A stretch of 64,000 nucleotides of DNA, from NCBI GenBank assembly GCA_031216445.1, contig CM062217.1:25413001-25477000 (forward strand). The letters are read 5' to 3'. Shown in pieces: positions 61,661 through 64,000 of this stretch (the stretch's first letter is position 1; the number at the start of each line of letters is the position of its first letter). Under the pieces are notes generated by a model. It was not told where the DNA came from, searched no databases, and worked only from the letters and a program-made list of their open reading frames with translations. Origin of the DNA: Lateolabrax maculatus. Taxonomy: Eukaryota; Chordata; Actinopteri; Acropomatiformes; Lateolabracidae. The translations under genes and the position numbers were made by a program.

Positions 61661-61789
61661 GCTCGTGTTTCTTGGCCATCTGAATTCTTTTTAGGCATGT
61701 CACCTCCCAGGCATCAGCAATTACAATCCTACTGATTTACTGATAGGAATATTGTAATAAACCCGGACTGTTCCTTCAATCTGATTCCT

Positions 61790-62165
61790 CACTCACGGTG
61801 TATTAGCTTGGTGAGTCGATTACATACAGTACGTTGACCAAAAACCAGGTCCCGTGTGTGTGCCTGCATGTAAACTCCCCTCCGTGCGTCCCTCCCGGCT
61901 GCCAGCTCGGCCCAGGCAGGCTCCTCTCTGATTTGTTAAGGTAATGATCTAATCTGCGGCCATTAGGGAGAGCAGCCTTTACTGTTTAATGTGTGGCCAG
62001 GTGGTCCAGCTGCCAAGCTCCACAAATTAAAGGGCCCAGGCTCGGCAGTAATGAGTAATGAGCTGTATTTAAGAGCTGCCATACCTGAGCCCGCTCGGCC
62101 AGGCCTCAATATGGCCAGGTTCAAATGAACAACTTGACTGCTTTTTCAATTCCCCAGATGCTCCG
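61790..62165. promoter_or_regulatory. Strong candidate conserved non-coding element
   Basis: About 370 bp upstream of a CA repeat. It contains a directly repeated TAATGAG homeodomain site (62049-62055 and 62056-62062), an E-box CAGCTG at 62007-62012, CACAAATTAAAGGG near 62021, and a GCCATTAGGG segment near 61960. Motif clustering and lack of repeats resemble vertebrate CNEs. No coding frame of note. Confidence 0.4.
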
Positions 62166-62194
62166 ACGAGCTCGGGCAACTATGCACAGTGCAG

Positions 62195-62246
62195 ATACAC
62201 ACACACACACACCCACACACCCACACACACACACACACACACACAT
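62195..62246 (+). repeat. (CA)n microsatellite, interrupted
   Basis: CA run with two CCC interruptions, just right of a candidate regulatory block. Confidence 0.9.
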
Positions 62247-62639
62247 AAACACAAGCATGCTAGGAAACAGCTGAGAAAAATTTATCTCACACACCTCCAG
62301 TCAGAGGTTTGTGAACATCCTACGTTTTAGACTTTTTGGTTGCTAGTAATTAAAGGAAATGTCAGAAAAGAAACGGCCAGGAAACGATGGTTACTTTTCA
62401 TTTGGTTACTTGAAATGATCCAGATATAACTGGCTGGATAAAGGGAAAATCATCCACTTTGATTCGTAAGTGGTCAATCCACAGTGTAGATGTTCAAATA
62501 TCCGATTTTTCTGAGCACTTCAAGGACTTCCCAACAGATTAAGGTTCTGGTCCTGAACCGGTGACTTTACACACATATTATTTAGAATACATCCACCTGC
62601 CTTCACTGTCTTACTAATGTCCCCCAGTATTACATATAT

Positions 62640-62815
62640 TATTATGTGTTATGTTTTTCTGAAACTCATTCTGATTGTATTGTTCATTGTTTCATTTTTT
62701 AAACCCTATTAACTACCTATCTATTTATCTATGTAAGATTGTGCAGAATTTCACTATATGTTGTCTTGTGTATGATTGTGTATGTGACCATAAAACTTGA
62801 TCTGATTTGATTCTG
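62640..62815 (+). mobile_element. Probable LINE-type 3' tail
   Basis: GATTGTGCAGAATTTCACTA, then TGTGACCATAAAACTTGATC and a TGATTTGATT end, is typical of the 3' end of teleost non-LTR retrotransposons. It is strongly 5'-truncated. Confidence 0.5.
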
Positions 62816-63675
62816 TGATCTGCCTGAAAGCTCCAACAGCTGAATGGAGAGAATGTTCTCTCATATCTCCTGCTGTATCTCATTAGACTGATCTGACATG
62901 AGAACAAGTTATAATACAATTTAAAGTTGACTTATTTACTTTCTTTTGTGGTTTATTAAACTGACTTTACTTTTTTGTGCATAAGAGATGGTCATTAAAT
63001 GATACATGTATTACAATGATCTTAATGAGGCAAGATGCAAATTTGTTAGCATGAACAAAGCAAGCAGTCTTTTTTTATTTTTGAATACATCTCACTTCCT
63101 ACAAATCTCCTGTAGGTGAGGCTTATTATTATTATTATAGATTTTCATTTTTAAAAAGAACCCAAGAATTTAACAGTATTTATTTGTCATGTTAAAAATA
63201 GGAGACATTTTAATAAATAAATATAATTATAATATAATAACAATAACACAAAATTCCAGGTATAATTTGTCTTCTCTATTGATTGAAGTGTGTTCTGAGC
63301 TGTGCTTGTTCACCAGTGAACAGTGTCTTCTTGCAGCAGAAAACACAACAACTTTTGGTTGGAAAGTAACTGGATTAAAACTAAGAAGAACAAAATAATG
63401 GCAAATTAAATAAATACCAATACAGTAAATACAAAGAGGACAGGAATAGAAAAACTACAGTTACCGTAAGAGGGTTGTCTGGTGCCCAGCACTGGTGAGT
63501 GTTCACACACTCATACACATTATGCTCAGTGAGTACCCACTACTCACACAAATGCACACACACAGTGATCCTGTCGTGAGTGGTGGCCGGTGACGGCTGA
63601 CCACACTTCCATCAGTGTGTGTGACAGAGTGGGGTGAATGCACGACGCCTGCCGTGTCACATCATATTCATACAC

Positions 63676-63676
<1 letters not shown>

Positions 63677-63715
<39 letters not shown>
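63677..63715 (+). repeat. (CA)n microsatellite
   Basis: About 19 CA units. The 65-codon minus-strand frame across it reads through the repeat and is not a gene. Confidence 0.9.
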
Positions 63716-63718
<3 letters not shown>

Positions 63719-63754
63719 AGACCCCACTGACTCGAGAACATTTATGTACTCAAA

Positions 63755-63794
63755 CTACAAAGTTGGATAGATATTAATCCATCCAACTTTGTAG
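63755..63794. repeat. Perfect 14-bp inverted repeat
   Basis: CTACAAAGTTGGAT at 63755-63768 and its exact reverse complement at 63781-63794, with a 12-base loop. Confidence 0.8.
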
Positions 63795-64000
63795 ATAGAT
63801 ATATTTTGTAATTCAGTTTAGTTTTTGGGGGTCATATTTCGTAACCGTAGGTGCCATATAATTTCTTGTATTGTGTTACACATATGTTGTTTGTACTCCA
63901 TACCATGTCATCATGCAATAATATATATAATTAAATAATACAAAACAGATCAAATAAAATATAATAAAAGAAAGCCTAAAACATTGGGACTGCACATGGG

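Larger units (their letters stand above)
13457..64000 (+). other. dennd1a: Intron downstream of the DENND1A exon (5' part)
   Basis: Over 50 kb without a recognisable DENND1A exon. The next conserved block (EVLQTLTKFCFPF, then FTFVLTDIDSKQRFGFCRL in human) was searched for by eye and not found. The donor is GTTCAG. Inside are candidate regulatory blocks, microsatellites and interspersed repeats listed separately. Stretches where I see neither repeats nor motif clusters worth naming include 16000-17700, 23300-24200, 32200-33000, 35600-36900, 37400-39600, 42000-43650, 49100-49700, 51100-52400, 52500-53750, 57150-58250 and 63150-63650. Confidence 0.6.

Noticed and set aside
13457..64000. Next DENND1A exons (EVLQTLTKFCFPF and FTFVLTDIDSKQRF blocks)
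   Set aside because: Looked for on the + strand by key codon patterns (TTCTGYTTYCC and similar) and not found. Absence by eye is not proof.
1..64000. CRISPR arrays, bacterial operons, tRNA or rRNA genes, viral or transposase ORFs
   Set aside because: No regularly spaced identical direct repeats, no tRNA A/B-box pairs noticed, and no long ORFs with reverse transcriptase, transposase or capsid motifs. The tandem repeats are eukaryotic microsatellites.

Overview
The window reads as teleost fish (probably percomorph) nuclear DNA. It is AT-rich with GC-richer islands. It carries many (CA)n/(TG)n microsatellites and mononucleotide runs, and several short interspersed sequences I recognise as typical of percomorph genomes. 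No open reading frame exceeds about 170 codons on either strand. There is no prokaryotic gene organisation and no CRISPR array, and I saw no tRNA or rRNA gene.

The only protein-coding piece I can identify is a 44-bp exon at 13413-13456 on the + strand. It is preceded by a good branch point and 3' splice site and followed by a weak GT donor. Completed with the last base of the previous exon it reads DPEVRRQIPEDYIGQ. This matches the start of the uDENN domain of DENND1A (connecdenn 1, a RAB35 exchange factor), which I recall as DPEVQRQFPEDYSDQ in human. The next conserved uDENN block (EVLQTLTKFCFPF in human) was not found downstream, nor the N-terminal block upstream. The window is therefore read as one small exon between two long introns: at least 13.4 kb before it and at least 50.5 kb after it.

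DENND1A lies head-to-head with the LIM-homeobox gene LHX2 in vertebrates, and its 5' introns carry conserved non-coding elements. The intronic blocks here that are not repeats (about 14.0-15.6, 19.6-22.3, 26.9-27.2, 31.3-31.9, 39.7-41.2, 44.2-44.8, 46.8-47.1, 48.5-49.0, 50.0-51.0, 54.6-55.0, 55.1-55.6 and 61.8-62.2 kb) look like candidate enhancers. They combine balanced composition with clusters of TAAT-type homeodomain, POU octamer, SOX, TCF/LEF or CArG motifs. Conservation cannot be tested here, so these calls are inference.

The rest is intronic filler: microsatellites, a degenerate minisatellite near 26 kb, a 400-bp polypyrimidine tract near 19.3 kb, LINE 3' tails (30.7, 59.3 and 62.7 kb), and several MITE- or SINE-like families, some in two or three diverged copies. 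Other points worth testing are a possible short coding ORF at 46.8 kb, two exon-like segments with splice signals (27.0 and 54.2 kb), a TIR-bearing element at 17.7 kb and several short perfect hairpins. I found no convincing new biological system.
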